Assembly (NCBI RefSeq): GCF_041262525.1
Contig: NZ_JBGCCK010000011.1
Location: 184,605-248,604, forward strand
Length of the DNA stretch: 64,000 nucleotides
Direction: 5' to 3'
From: Streptacidiphilus sp041262525
GTDB lineage: Bacteria > Actinomycetota > Actinomycetes > Streptomycetales > Streptomycetaceae
The notes beneath the pieces are model-generated. The model was not told the DNA's origin and did no database searches. It worked only from the letters and a program-made list of their open reading frames with translations. Every line of letters starts with the position of its first letter. The first letter of the stretch is position 1. Positions 49,369-58,372 of this stretch are shown in pieces. The translations under genes were made by a program, and so were the position numbers.

Positions 49369-50487
49369 ATGGCGAGTCCGATACCGCAGCAGCGCCACGC
49401 GCCCGCCGAGTCCGCTTGCGGTCTGGATGCCGAGGACCTGCCGGACGGTCTGCTCGTCGCCGACGAGGCGGGGCTGGTCGTCGTCTTCAACACGGCCGCC
49501 GCCCGGATCACCGGCCTGCGCCGTGAATCCGTCCTCGGCCGGCCGCTGGCGGAAGCCCTGCCGCTGGAGGATCTGGAGGGCCGCCGCTGGTGGCAGCTGA
49601 CCGACCCCTACGGCGGCCTCGACATCCGCACCCGCCAGCCCGAGCGCAACCTGCTGCTTCCGGGCCCCGGCGGCCGCGAGGTGCTGGTCTCGGCGCGCTA
49701 CGTCCGCGCGGACGGCCGGACGGGCCCGGTGCGTCGCGTGGTCGTCGCGCTGCGCGGGACCGAGGCGCGCCGTCGCACCGAGCGCAGCCACGCCGAGCTG
49801 ATCGCGACCGTCGCCCACGAGCTGCGCTCGCCGCTGACCAGTGTGAAGGGCTTCACCGCGACGCTGCTGCAGAAGTGGGAGCGGTTCACCGAGGACCAGA
49901 AGAAGCTGATGCTCGAGACGGTCGACGCGGACGCGAACCGGGTCACCCGGCTGATCGCGGAGCTGCTCGACATCTCCCGGATCGACTCCGGCCGCCTGGA
50001 GGTCCACCGCCAGCCGGTCCGCCTGGACGTCGCGGTGCGACGCCACGTGGACGGACTGGTCGCCGCGGGTGTGGCGGCGGAGCGGTTCGCGATCCTGATC
50101 GCCGAGCCACTACCGCTGCTCTGGGCCGACGCGGACAAACTCGACCAGGTCCTGGGCAACCTGCTGGAAAACGCGGTGCGGCACGGCGAGGGGACTGTCA
50201 CCATCGAGGTGGAACCGGCGAAGGCGGAGGCCGCGTCGGGCCGCGTACGCGAGGGGACAGCGGTGACGGTGAGCGACCAGGGGCCAGGCATCCCCGAGGA
50301 GTCGATCCCGCGCGTCTTCACCCGCTTCTGGCGCGGCAGCAAGCGCGGCGGCACGGGACTGGGCCTGTATATCGTCAAGGGCATCGTCGAAGCACACGGC
50401 GGAACGATCCGCGTGGACCGCGGGCCGTCGGGCGGGGCGAGTTTTCGATTTATTTTGCCTGCCGGGGTTCCCGAAGTCCTGGCTTAG
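49369..50487 (+). CDS. PAS-domain sensor histidine kinase
   Basis: A 372-aa soluble kinase: PAS domain (residues 20-125, DGLLVADEAGLVVVFNTAAARITGL), HisKA with the phospho-acceptor in ATVAHELRSPLTSVKGF, HATPase with N-box NLLENAVRHGE, G1 DQGPGIPEE and G2 GGTGLGLYIVKG. No response regulator is adjacent. GGAGGGGAGG stands 7 nt before ATG 49369, better than GTG 49363. No membrane segment, so it senses an internal cue. Confidence 0.93.
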   Translation: MASPIPQQRHAPAESACGLDAEDLPDGLLVADEAGLVVVFNTAAARITGLRRESVLGRPLAEALPLEDLEGRRWWQLTDPYGGLDIRTRQPERNLLLPGPGGREVLVSARYVRADGRTGPVRRVVVALRGTEARRRTERSHAELIATVAHELRSPLTSVKGFTATLLQKWERFTEDQKKLMLETVDADANRVTRLIAELLDISRIDSGRLEVHRQPVRLDVAVRRHVDGLVAAGVAAERFAILIAEPLPLLWADADKLDQVLGNLLENAVRHGEGTVTIEVEPAKAEAASGRVREGTAVTVSDQGPGIPEESIPRVFTRFWRGSKRGGTGLGLYIVKGIVEAHGGTIRVDRGPSGGASFRFILPAGVPEVLA

Positions 50488-50500
50488 TCACGCAGTGACC

Positions 50501-50596
50501 TCAGGGGCGCGAGGAACTGCGCGACAAGCCACCCTGGGACCTGGCAGGCCGAACGCGCAGGGCCATCCGCACGCCGGTGGTTCCCCGCGCCCCTGA
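50501..50596. repeat. Long intergenic palindrome, copy 3
   Basis: TCAGGGGCGCGAGGAACTGC and onward to CCACC (50501-50533) is answered by GGTGG TTCCCCGCGCCCCTGA (50576-50596); the right arm has lost about 12 nt. The loop has GCGCAGGGCCATCCGC, as in copy 2. It separates the kinase gene from pheS. Confidence 0.8.
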
Positions 50597-50673
50597 TGAG
50601 CCGAATCGTCTGCCTTCGCCAACCCATTAGACTCATCTTTTGGCCGCGCGTCGCCGCAACCGGGAAGAGAGAG

Positions 50674-51783
50674 ATGTCCGCACCCAACAAGTCGTACGAC
50701 CCCGTGGAGGTCGAGGCCTTGAAGCCGGAGGAGATCGAGCGCCTTCGCGACGAGGCACTCGCCGCCTTCGCCGCCGCCACGGATCTCGACGCCCTGCACG
50801 AGGCGAAGGTCGCGCACATGAGCGACCGCTCGCCGCTCGCTCTCGCGAACCGCGAGATCGGCGCGCTGCCCCCGGCGGCGAAGGCCGCCGCCGGCAAGCT
50901 CGTCGGCGCCGCCCGTGGCGCGGTCAACAAGGCCTTCGGCGAGCGCCGCGTCGAGCTCGAGGCCGAGCGGGACGCGCGCGTGCTGGTCGAGGAGGCCGTG
51001 GACGTCACGCTGCCCTACGACCGCGCCCCGCGCGGTGCCCGGCACCCGCTGACGACCTTCGCCGAGCGGCTGATGGACGTCTTCACGGCCATGGGCTACT
51101 CCGTCGCCGAGGGCCCCGAGGTCGAGGCCGAGTGGCTCAACTTCGACGCCCTCAACATGGGCCCGGACCACCCGGCGCGCTCCACCCAGGACACCTTCTT
51201 CCTCAAGGACGCCGACTCCGTCGTCCTGCGGACGCACACCTCCGGCGTGCAGATCCGTAGCCTCCTCGCCGCCGCCGAGCCGCCGGTCTACGTGATCTGC
51301 CCCGGCCGCGTCTTCCGCAGCGACGAGCTGGACGCCACGCACACCCCGGTCTTCAGCCAGGTCGAGCTGCTGGCCGTGGACGAGGGTCTGACCATGGCGG
51401 ACCTCAAGGGCACCCTCGACCACATGGTCGCCTCGCTCTTCGGCGAGGGCATCAGCACCCGCCTGCGGCCGAACTACTTCCCGTTCACCGAGCCGTCCGC
51501 CGAGATGGACATGGTCTGTTTCGTCTGCCGCGGCGAGTCCGTCGGCAACCCGGACCGTCCCTGCCGTACCTGCTCCTCCGAGGGCTGGATCGAGCTCGGA
51601 GGCTGCGGCATGGTCAACCCGCGCGTGCTGGTCGCCTGCGGCATCGACCCCAACAAGTACAGCGGCTTCGCGTTCGGCTTCGGCATCGAACGCATGCTCA
51701 TGTTCCGGCACAACGTCGAGGACATGCGAGACATCGTCGAGGGTGACGTGCGTTTCACCCTTCCGTTCGGGATGGAGATCTGA
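50674..51783 (+). CDS. pheS: Phenylalanyl-tRNA synthetase alpha subunit
   Basis: A 369-aa class II synthetase subunit: N-terminal coiled coil (residues 10-100), then motif 1 HPLTTFAERLMDVFTAMGY, motif 2 CPGRVFRSDELDATHTPVF and motif 3 GFAFGFGIERMLMFR. A zinc-like Cys group (CFVCRGES...CRTCSSEG) is typical of the actinobacterial form. Its stop overlaps the pheT start (TGATG). Confidence 0.97.
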   Translation: MSAPNKSYDPVEVEALKPEEIERLRDEALAAFAAATDLDALHEAKVAHMSDRSPLALANREIGALPPAAKAAAGKLVGAARGAVNKAFGERRVELEAERDARVLVEEAVDVTLPYDRAPRGARHPLTTFAERLMDVFTAMGYSVAEGPEVEAEWLNFDALNMGPDHPARSTQDTFFLKDADSVVLRTHTSGVQIRSLLAAAEPPVYVICPGRVFRSDELDATHTPVFSQVELLAVDEGLTMADLKGTLDHMVASLFGEGISTRLRPNYFPFTEPSAEMDMVCFVCRGESVGNPDRPCRTCSSEGWIELGGCGMVNPRVLVACGIDPNKYSGFAFGFGIERMLMFRHNVEDMRDIVEGDVRFTLPFGMEI

Positions 51784-54302
51784 TGCGCGTCCCGCTTTCC
51801 TGGCTGCGGGAGTACGTCGACCTCCCCGCCGGCGAGACCGGCCGAGACATCCAGACCAAGCTGATCCGGGCCGGCCTCGAGGTCGAGACCGTGGAGCAGC
51901 TCGGCGGAGACCTCAAGGGCCCGCTGGTCGTCGGCAAGGTCCTCGCGATCGAGGAACTGACCGAGTTCAAGAAGCCGATCCGCTACTGCCAGGTCGACGT
52001 AGGCGACGCCAACGGCACCGGTGAGCCGCAGAACATCGTCTGCGGCGCGCGGAACTTCGCCGTCGGCGACAAGGTCGTCGTCGTGCTGCCCGGCGCGGTC
52101 CTGCCCGGCCCGTTCCCGATCGCGGCGCGCGCCACCTACGGCAAGACCTCCGAGGGCATGATCTGCTCCGCCCGCGAGCTGGGCATGGGCGACGACCATG
52201 ACGGCATCATCGTGCTGCCGCCGGAGTACGAGCCCGGCACCGACGCGATCGAGCTGCTCGAGCTCGTCGACGAGGTGCTCGACATCGCCGTCACCGCCGA
52301 CCGCGGCTACTGCCTCTCGGTGCGCGGCGTCGCCCGCGAGACCGCCATCGCGTACGGCCTGCCGCTGCGCGACCCGGCCCTCCTCGACGTGCCGCCTGCC
52401 AACTCCTACGGCCCGCTGGTCAAGGTCGAGGACCAGGTCGGCTGCGACCGCTTCGTCGCCCGCAGCGTCATCGGCCTGGAGCCGTCGGCCAGGACGCCGA
52501 TCTGGATGCAGCGCCGGATCCAGAAGGCGGGCATGCGCCCGATCTCGTTGGCCGTCGACATCACCAACTACGTGATGCTGGAGCTCGGCCAGCCGCTGCA
52601 CGCCTACGACCGGCACCGCATCGACGGCGCGATCACGGTCCGCCGCGCCCAGCAGGGCGAGAAGCTGCGCACACTGGACGGCGTGGAGCGCACCCTCGAC
52701 GCCGAGGACCTGCTGATCTGCGACAACTCCGGCCCAATCGGCATCGCCGGGGTCATGGGCGGCGCCGGGACCGAGATCGCGGACCCGGTCGTCGACCCGG
52801 AGACGGGCCTGGCCGCCGGCACGACCGAGGTCGTCATCGAGGCCGCGCATTTCGCGCCCATCTCGATCGCCCGCAGCGCGCGTCGCCACAAGCTGCCCTC
52901 CGAGGCGGCCAAGCGCTTCGAGCGCGGCGTCGACCCCGAGGCGTCCCGCGCAGCCGCGCAGCGCGCCGTCGACCTGCTGGTCATCGTCGCGGGCGGCACC
53001 GCCGAGGCGGGCGTGACGGACATCGTCGCCCCGCACCCGGTGCACTCGATCGCCATCGCCGCCGACCACCCGGACCGCGTCGCGGGCCAGGAGTACGGGC
53101 GCGAGACGGTCGTCCGCCGCCTCCAGGAGGTCGGCTGCACCGTCGTCGGTACGGACGTGCTGATCGTCACCCCGCCGACCTGGCGGCCCGACCTCACCGA
53201 CCCGAACGACCTCGCCGAAGAGGTCATTCGGCTGGAGGGCTACGAGAACCTGCCCTCCACGCTGCCGAACGTCCCGGCGGGCCGCGGCCTGACCGAGGCG
53301 CAGCGGCTGCGCCGCCGGATCGGCCTGGCGCTCGCCGAGGCGGGCTACGTCGAGGTGCTGAACTACCCGTTCATCGGCGAGGCCGTCCTGGACGCCCTCG
53401 GCATCGAGGCGGACGACCCGCGTCGGCAGACGGTGAAGCTGGCCAACCCGATCTCCGACGAGGAGCCCTCGCTCCGCACCACGATGCTGCCGGGCCTGCT
53501 CGCCGCGCTGCGCCGGAACATCGGGCGCGGCACGACGGACGTGGCGCTGTTCGAGCTGGGCCGGGTCTTCCGCGTCGACGGCACGGCGGACACGTTGTAC
53601 AGCGCGCCACGGCTGCCGGTGGACCGGCGTCCCACCGAGGACGAGATCGCGCAGTTGGACGCGGCGCTGCCGCGCCAGCCGCACCGCGTGGCTGCCGTGC
53701 TCGCGGGCAACCGCGTGCCCGAGGGCTGGTGGGGCAAGGCCGAGGCCTGGACCTGGGCCGACGCGATCGAGGCGGCGCGAGCCGTCGCGGACGCGGCGGG
53801 TGTTGCGCTGACGGTCCGCCAGGACCAGCACGCCCCGTGGCACCCGGGCCGCTGCGCGGCGCTCCACGTCGGCGAGCAGCTGGTCGGCCACGCCGGCGAG
53901 CTGCACCCGCGCACGGTCAAGGCGCTGCACCTGCCGGAGCGCACCTGCGCCTTCGAGCTCGACCTCGACCTCCTCACGGCGGACGGCGCGGCCAAGCCGG
54001 AGGGTCCGAAGATCTCCACCTTCCCGGTGGCGACGCAGGACGTGGCCCTCATCGTCGACGCGGACGTCGCGTCGGCGGACGTCGAGTCCGCGCTGCGCGA
54101 CGGCGCGGGCGAGCTGCTGGAGAGCCTGCGGCTCTTTGATGTCTACCGGGGCGAGAGCGTCGGCGAGGGCAAGAAGTCGCTGGCCTACGCGCTGCGCTTC
54201 CGTGCGTCGGACCGCACGCTGACCGCCGACGAGGCGAGCGCGGCGCGCGAATCGGCTGTCGCCGAGGCCACCTCCCGCGTGAACGCTGTACTGCGCGGCT
54301 AG
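51783..54302 (+). CDS. pheT: Phenylalanyl-tRNA synthetase beta subunit
   Basis: An 839-aa subunit in the usual order: tRNA-binding OB domain (residues 40-160, VGKVLAIEELTEFKKPI), B3/4 editing domain, B5 domain (RRKLPSEAAKRFERGVDPE region), catalytic-like core, and the C-terminal FDX-ACB anticodon-binding domain (ISTFPVATQDVALIVD to SALRDGAGELL). Together with PheS it forms the alpha2-beta2 enzyme that charges tRNA-Phe. Confidence 0.97.
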   Translation: MRVPLSWLREYVDLPAGETGRDIQTKLIRAGLEVETVEQLGGDLKGPLVVGKVLAIEELTEFKKPIRYCQVDVGDANGTGEPQNIVCGARNFAVGDKVVVVLPGAVLPGPFPIAARATYGKTSEGMICSARELGMGDDHDGIIVLPPEYEPGTDAIELLELVDEVLDIAVTADRGYCLSVRGVARETAIAYGLPLRDPALLDVPPANSYGPLVKVEDQVGCDRFVARSVIGLEPSARTPIWMQRRIQKAGMRPISLAVDITNYVMLELGQPLHAYDRHRIDGAITVRRAQQGEKLRTLDGVERTLDAEDLLICDNSGPIGIAGVMGGAGTEIADPVVDPETGLAAGTTEVVIEAAHFAPISIARSARRHKLPSEAAKRFERGVDPEASRAAAQRAVDLLVIVAGGTAEAGVTDIVAPHPVHSIAIAADHPDRVAGQEYGRETVVRRLQEVGCTVVGTDVLIVTPPTWRPDLTDPNDLAEEVIRLEGYENLPSTLPNVPAGRGLTEAQRLRRRIGLALAEAGYVEVLNYPFIGEAVLDALGIEADDPRRQTVKLANPISDEEPSLRTTMLPGLLAALRRNIGRGTTDVALFELGRVFRVDGTADTLYSAPRLPVDRRPTEDEIAQLDAALPRQPHRVAAVLAGNRVPEGWWGKAEAWTWADAIEAARAVADAAGVALTVRQDQHAPWHPGRCAALHVGEQLVGHAGELHPRTVKALHLPERTCAFELDLDLLTADGAAKPEGPKISTFPVATQDVALIVDADVASADVESALRDGAGELLESLRLFDVYRGESVGEGKKSLAYALRFRASDRTLTADEASAARESAVAEATSRVNAVLRG

Positions 54303-54319
54303 GGGAGGTTGCACTCTCC

Positions 54320-54423
54320 CAGGGGCGCGAGGAACTGCGCGAGCAACCACCCTGTGCGGATGGCTCTGCTCGTTCAGCGACACACCACACAGGGTGGCTT
54401 GTCGCGCAGTTCCTCGCGCCCCT
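54320..54423. repeat. Long intergenic palindrome, copy 4
   Basis: Arms 54320-54356 (CAGGGGCGCGAGGAACTGCG on) and 54387-54423 (ending GCGCAGTTCCTCGCGCCCCT) pair over about 37 bp with few mismatches. The 30-nt loop includes GCGGATGG. It follows pheT and likely serves as its terminator. Confidence 0.85.
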
Positions 54424-54442
54424 AAGGTTTCCGCAACATCTG

Positions 54443-54456
54443 CTTGAGTACTCAAG
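54443..54456. promoter_or_regulatory. Perfect palindrome before marR
   Basis: CTTGAGTACTCAAG, 20 bp before the MarR start and just upstream of TAAGCT (54464-54469), the likely leaderless -10. Classic position for autorepression. Confidence 0.7.
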
Positions 54457-54475
54457 TATCTGTTAAGCTCGACCC

Positions 54476-54937
54476 ATGCCGGACCCCCTCGACACCGCGC
54501 TGCGCCTCACCCGCGCGCAGACCGCACTCGCCAAGCGATTCGACGCCGTGCTCTCCAACCGCCACGGGATCAGCTACGCCGACTTCCAGGTGCTGCTCCA
54601 CCTCGGCGCAGCCCCCGGTGGTCGGCTGCGCCGCGTCGACCTCGCCCAGGCGCTCGGGCTGACAGCCTCCGGCGTCACCCGAGGGCTCGGCCCGCTGGAA
54701 CGAATCGGCCTGGTCGAGCGGGAGAAGGACCCCCGCGACGCCCGCGTCGCCTACGCCGCGCTCACGCCGACCGGCCGCACCCTGCTCGTCGACATGACCG
54801 CGAGCGCGGAGGAGGTCGCCGCCGACTGGTTCGACACGGCCCGCTGGTCCGACGGCGACGTCCACGCACTCGGCACGCTCCTCACCGCCCTGGGCGGCAC
54901 CGGCCGCCCGCAGCCGTCGAGGCCGGCGGATGCTTGA
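54476..54937 (+). CDS. MarR family transcriptional regulator
   Basis: A 153-aa winged-helix regulator: DFQVLLHLGAAPGGRLRRVDLAQALGLTASGVTRGLGPLERIGLVE is the HTH, and EREKDPRDARVAYAALTPTG the wing. ATG 54476 has no RBS but TAAGCT 6 nt upstream. It overlaps the HipA-type kinase gene by 8 bp, so the two are likely co-transcribed. Confidence 0.9.
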   Translation: MPDPLDTALRLTRAQTALAKRFDAVLSNRHGISYADFQVLLHLGAAPGGRLRRVDLAQALGLTASGVTRGLGPLERIGLVEREKDPRDARVAYAALTPTGRTLLVDMTASAEEVAADWFDTARWSDGDVHALGTLLTALGGTGRPQPSRPADA

Positions 54938-55865
54938 CTGGGTGGATCTGCTGATGGGATTCGACCCCTGGACAGCCCGACGAAGGGTGGTGACGCCGAT
55001 GCCCGCGCACGGCGAGCTGGCTGAGGTCACGGCACTCGACTACGTCGAGCCGCTGCGCACCGGCGGCTCCCTGCCCGCCGTCGTCGAGACCGACGACTTC
55101 GGCACTTACGTCGTCAAGTTCCACGCCGCCGCCCAGGGCCACAAGGCACTCGTCGCCGAGGTGATCGTCGGAGTGCTCGCGCGCCGACTCGGGCTGCGCG
55201 TGCCGGAGCTGGTGCTGGTCCGCTTCGACCCGGCGGTCTCCGCCGCCGAACCTGACCAGGAGGTGCAGGACCTGCACCGAGCGAGCGCGGGTCTCAACCT
55301 CGGGCTCGACTACCTCCCCGGCGCCCGCGACTTCACCCCCGGCCAGGACGGCGTCGACCTCGACTCCACGGAGGCGGGCCGCGTCGTCTGGTTGGACGCG
55401 CTGGTCGGCAACGTGGACCGGACCGTCCGCAATCCCAACCTGATGGTCTGGCACCGCCGCCTCTGGCTGATCGACCACGGCGCCGCGCTGATCTTCCACC
55501 ACCGCTGGGAAACGGCGGACGAAGCGGTCGGCAAGGTCTACGACTTCTCGGCCCACGCGCTCGGCGGCTACGCACCCGACGTCCTCACCGCGGACGCGGC
55601 GCTCGCGCCGCTGGTCAGCGAGCCGCTGCTGCACGAGGTCGCCGCCGAGGTCCCGGACGAGTGGCTCGCCCCCGAACCCGGCTACCCGACTCCGGAAGCG
55701 CTCCGCGCCGCCTACGTGCGCCACCTCTCCGCCCGCGTGGCCCGGTCCGAGGAATGGATCCCGCGCTGCTTCGCCACCCCGGCGGAACTCGCTGCCGCCG
55801 AGGTGGCCAAGCGCGCACGCAGCCTGGCCGGTCGCCCGGCCTGGCTGCAGCACGTCCGCGGCTAG
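54930..55865 (+). CDS. HipA-family kinase-like protein
   Basis: A 311-aa protein like the actinobacterial HipA-type kinases: GGSLPAVVETDDFGTYVVKFHAAAQG (ATP lysine in VVKF), KALVAEVIVGVLARRLGLRVPE, RVVWLDALVGNVDRTVRNPN (catalytic loop with Asp and Asn) and LWLIDHGAALIFHH (metal-binding Asp, DHG for DFG). It lacks an adjacent HipB antitoxin; the partner is a MarR gene. ATG 54930 overlaps that gene; ATG 54999 is a credible later start because homology-like sequence begins there. Confidence 0.82.
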   Translation: MLDWVDLLMGFDPWTARRRVVTPMPAHGELAEVTALDYVEPLRTGGSLPAVVETDDFGTYVVKFHAAAQGHKALVAEVIVGVLARRLGLRVPELVLVRFDPAVSAAEPDQEVQDLHRASAGLNLGLDYLPGARDFTPGQDGVDLDSTEAGRVVWLDALVGNVDRTVRNPNLMVWHRRLWLIDHGAALIFHHRWETADEAVGKVYDFSAHALGGYAPDVLTADAALAPLVSEPLLHEVAAEVPDEWLAPEPGYPTPEALRAAYVRHLSARVARSEEWIPRCFATPAELAAAEVAKRARSLAGRPAWLQHVRG

Positions 55866-55904
55866 GGACCGGCTAGGGATCGACTAAGGATCGGCTAGGC
55901 AGTT

Positions 55905-56192
55905 TCAGTGACCGGCGGTCTGGAAGCAGGCCACGTCGTACTGGCCGCGCGGGTTGTAGGTGGAGCCGCCCACGCCGGTGGGGTTGAAGGCGCTCTGCGA
56001 GTTGGGGGCGTTGCCCGGGCCCGGGTTGTTACCGGTCGAGGACGTGCCGCACAGGTGGTTCGGCGAACCCGGTGACGCGGGGGTGCCCGAGGTCGCGGGC
56101 GGACCGGGGAACGGGTTGTCGGCCCAGGCGGGTGCCGTGCCGACGAGGCTCAGCAGCGCCGTGAGGGACGCTGCCGCGATGATGCGTCGCAT
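55905..56192 (-). CDS. Small secreted protein
   Basis: A 95-aa product with a clear Sec signal (MRRIIAAASLTALLSLVGTA, cleavage after AWA) and a mature part rich in Pro, Gly and Asn with two Cys (HLCGTSS and VACFQTAGH), suggesting one disulphide. GGAGGAGAGC precedes the ATG. Family unknown to me. Confidence 0.8.
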   Translation of the reverse strand: MRRIIAAASLTALLSLVGTAPAWADNPFPGPPATSGTPASPGSPNHLCGTSSTGNNPGPGNAPNSQSAFNPTGVGGSTYNPRGQYDVACFQTAGH

Positions 56193-56267
56193 CCTGCTCT
56201 CCTCCTCCGTTCATGTGTATCGACTCTCTCCGGGAGTACGCGCGCCGCACCGGGTAGGTTCAGACAC

Positions 56268-57257
56268 ATGCGGATCACGGTGGTAGGCGCAGGGGCGATC
56301 GGCGGGTTCGTCGGGGCGCGGCTCGCGGCGGCGGGCTCGCCGGTCGGCGCGGTCGCGCGCGGCGCGACGCATGCCGCGCTGGCGGAGCACGGGTGGCGCG
56401 TGCAGGAGCCGGACGGCACGCTGCTGACCGCGCCGGTCGCCGCGCTCGCCGACTCCGCCGATCCGGCATCCCTCGCCGCGCTCGGTGAACAGGACCTCGT
56501 GCTCCTCGCCGTGAAGGCGCAGTCGCTGCCCGCGGTGCTGCCCGCCGTCGGCGCGCTCCTCGGGCCGGAGTCGATCGTCGTCCCGGCGCTCAACGGCGTG
56601 CCGTGGTGGTTCTTCGACGGCTTCGGCGGGCCCTGCGAAGGGCACACTCTCTCCTGCGTCGACCCCGGCGGGACGATCGCCGCCGCGATACCCACCCGCC
56701 ATGTCGTCGGCAGCGTCGTCCACATGAGCTGCGGCACGCCCGCCCCCGGCGTGGTCCGCCATGTCGCCGGGACCGGGCTGATCCTCGGCGAGCCCGACCG
56801 CTCCGATTCGCCGCGGCTGCACTCGCTCGTGGAGCTGATGCGCGGGGCCGGCCTCGACGCCACCGCGTCCACGGCGATCCACGCCGACGTCTGGTACAAG
56901 CTCTGGGGCAACATGACCACCAACCCGGTCTCCGCCCTCGCCCGCGCCACGGCCGACCGCATCCTCGACGACGAACTCGTGCTCGCCTTCTGCCACGCCG
57001 CGATGCGCGAGGCCGCCGAGATCGGCGCCCGGATCGGCTGCCCGATCGCGGAGACACCGGCCGACCGCACCCTGGTCACCCGCAAGCTCGGCGCCTTCCG
57101 CACCTCGATGCTCCAGGACATGGAGGCCGGCCGGGAGCTCGAACTCGACGCGCTGGTAGGCGCGGTACGCGAGATCGGACAGGCGGTCGGCATCCCGACA
57201 CCGTCCGTCGACGCCATCCTCGGCCTCACCCGCCTCGCGGCGGCGAGCCGTCGGTAA
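56268..57257 (+). CDS. panE: 2-dehydropantoate 2-reductase (ketopantoate reductase family)
   Basis: A 329-aa NADPH-dependent reductase: Rossmann start MRITVVGAGAIGGFVGARL, LLAVKAQSLP, NGVPWWFFDGFGG and the C-terminal domain WYKLWGNMTTNPVSALARATADRIL with catalytic Lys. It would reduce ketopantoate to pantoate for coenzyme A synthesis, although paralogues of other specificity exist. ATG 56268 has TAGGTT 7 nt upstream (leaderless). Confidence 0.85.
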   Translation: MRITVVGAGAIGGFVGARLAAAGSPVGAVARGATHAALAEHGWRVQEPDGTLLTAPVAALADSADPASLAALGEQDLVLLAVKAQSLPAVLPAVGALLGPESIVVPALNGVPWWFFDGFGGPCEGHTLSCVDPGGTIAAAIPTRHVVGSVVHMSCGTPAPGVVRHVAGTGLILGEPDRSDSPRLHSLVELMRGAGLDATASTAIHADVWYKLWGNMTTNPVSALARATADRILDDELVLAFCHAAMREAAEIGARIGCPIAETPADRTLVTRKLGAFRTSMLQDMEAGRELELDALVGAVREIGQAVGIPTPSVDAILGLTRLAAASRR

Positions 57258-57363
57258 ACCGCAGCCCAAGTAAGTAAAGAAAGCACCCACGCCACACACC
57301 CCCACGTTGCTACGGTGGTGCACGCAGACGCAGGACGCCGGTGCCGTTCGGTTCGGGGGCGCG

Positions 57364-58170
57364 ATGAGCGAATATCTGTTGGCGGGGCAGGACACTGAGC
57401 TGGAGCGGCTGCGACTGCAGTCGACCGTCTGGGAGCCCGCCGGACGCCGGTTGCTGGATCTGATCGGCGACGGGCGCGGCAGGCGCGCGCTCGACGTGGG
57501 CTGCGGCTGCCTCGGCTGGCTGCGGCTGCTCAGCGCCTGGACCGGCGAGCTCGGCGCGGTCCTCGGTTCGGACATCGACAAGCAGATGCTGGAACGCGCG
57601 GCGGGCCAGGTCGAGGAGGACGGGCTCGTCAACGTACGGCTGATGGTGGATGACCTCTTCGCCTCCGGCCTGGAGCGACGCGGCTTCGACCTGATCCACG
57701 CCCGCTTCATGATCGCCCCACTCGGCCGCGCCGAGGAGCAACTCACCAGCCACCTCGCCCTGCTGGCCCCTGGTGGCACCCTCGTCCTGGAGGAGCCGGA
57801 CTGCGCTTCCTGGCGTTTCAATGCTCCAGCCCCGGCCGCCGAACGGCTGATCGCGCTGATCTCCGACGCCTTCCTCGCTGCCGGCGGCGACTTCAACGCG
57901 GGCCGGGCACTCCCGACTCTCCTCCACGACCGCGGCCTGACCCCCCGCGTCCGGACCGAGGTACTGGCCCTCGACCCCGGCCATCCCTACTTGCGCCTTC
58001 CGCTCCAGTTCGCCACGGCGCTGCGCCCGCGCCTGCTCCTACTGACGGACGCGGACTCACTCGACACGCTGATCGCCGACACCGAGCGGGAGTTGGCGGA
58101 CCCGGAACGCTGGGGCACCACCTTCACCCTGGTCCAGAGCTGGGCCCGCGTCGGCGGCCGCCCCGACTGA
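57364..58170 (+). CDS. SAM-dependent methyltransferase
   Basis: A 268-aa class I methyltransferase: motif I ALDVGCGCLGWLRLL, motif II GSDIDKQML, FDLIHARFMIAPLG and LVLEEPDCASW. The acceptor is unknown. A hairpin terminator follows. Confidence 0.88.
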   Translation: MSEYLLAGQDTELERLRLQSTVWEPAGRRLLDLIGDGRGRRALDVGCGCLGWLRLLSAWTGELGAVLGSDIDKQMLERAAGQVEEDGLVNVRLMVDDLFASGLERRGFDLIHARFMIAPLGRAEEQLTSHLALLAPGGTLVLEEPDCASWRFNAPAPAAERLIALISDAFLAAGGDFNAGRALPTLLHDRGLTPRVRTEVLALDPGHPYLRLPLQFATALRPRLLLLTDADSLDTLIADTERELADPERWGTTFTLVQSWARVGGRPD

Positions 58171-58212
58171 GGACGCGCGACTGAGAATGTCCGACTGAGA
58201 ACGCCAGTGAGA

Positions 58213-58237
58213 CCCGGGAGCATATCCGGCTCCCGGG
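58213..58237. terminator. Terminator hairpin with short T run
   Basis: CCCGGGAGC (58213-58221)/GCTCCCGGG (58229-58237), loop of 7 nt, then CCTCGTTTT. It closes the methyltransferase gene and also lies downstream of the minus-strand tRNA-like locus. Confidence 0.8.
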
Positions 58238-58302
58238 CCTCGTTTTGCCACCTGCGAACGCGTCGGCACGTTTAAGAGCCGCGGGTCATTCTCAAGTCGC
58301 CG

Positions 58303-58369
58303 TGTTCTCCCTTTGAACTACCCCCGCACGTTGGAGCGGGGAGCCGGACTTGAACCGGCATCCGGATTC
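58303..58369 (-). other. Permuted tRNA-like structure: 3' half precedes 5' half
   Basis: Read on the minus strand: T-arm GCCGG-TTCAAGT-CCGGC (58359-58343), acceptor strand TCCCCGC (58342-58336), T73 and CCA (58334-58332); then ACGT; then GCGGGGG (58327-58321), TA at positions 8-9, D-arm GTTC-AAAGGGA-GAAC (58318-58304) and A26. GCGGGGG pairs fully with TCCCCGC (one G-U), so both halves appear to belong to one molecule in swapped order. U73 and GCGGG suggest a glycine-type acceptor. No convincing anticodon stem joins the outer ends; GAGAAT occurs near both (58370-58365, 58294-58289). It may be a real permuted gene or relics of tandem tRNAs. Confidence 0.5.
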
Positions 58370-58372
58370 TCG

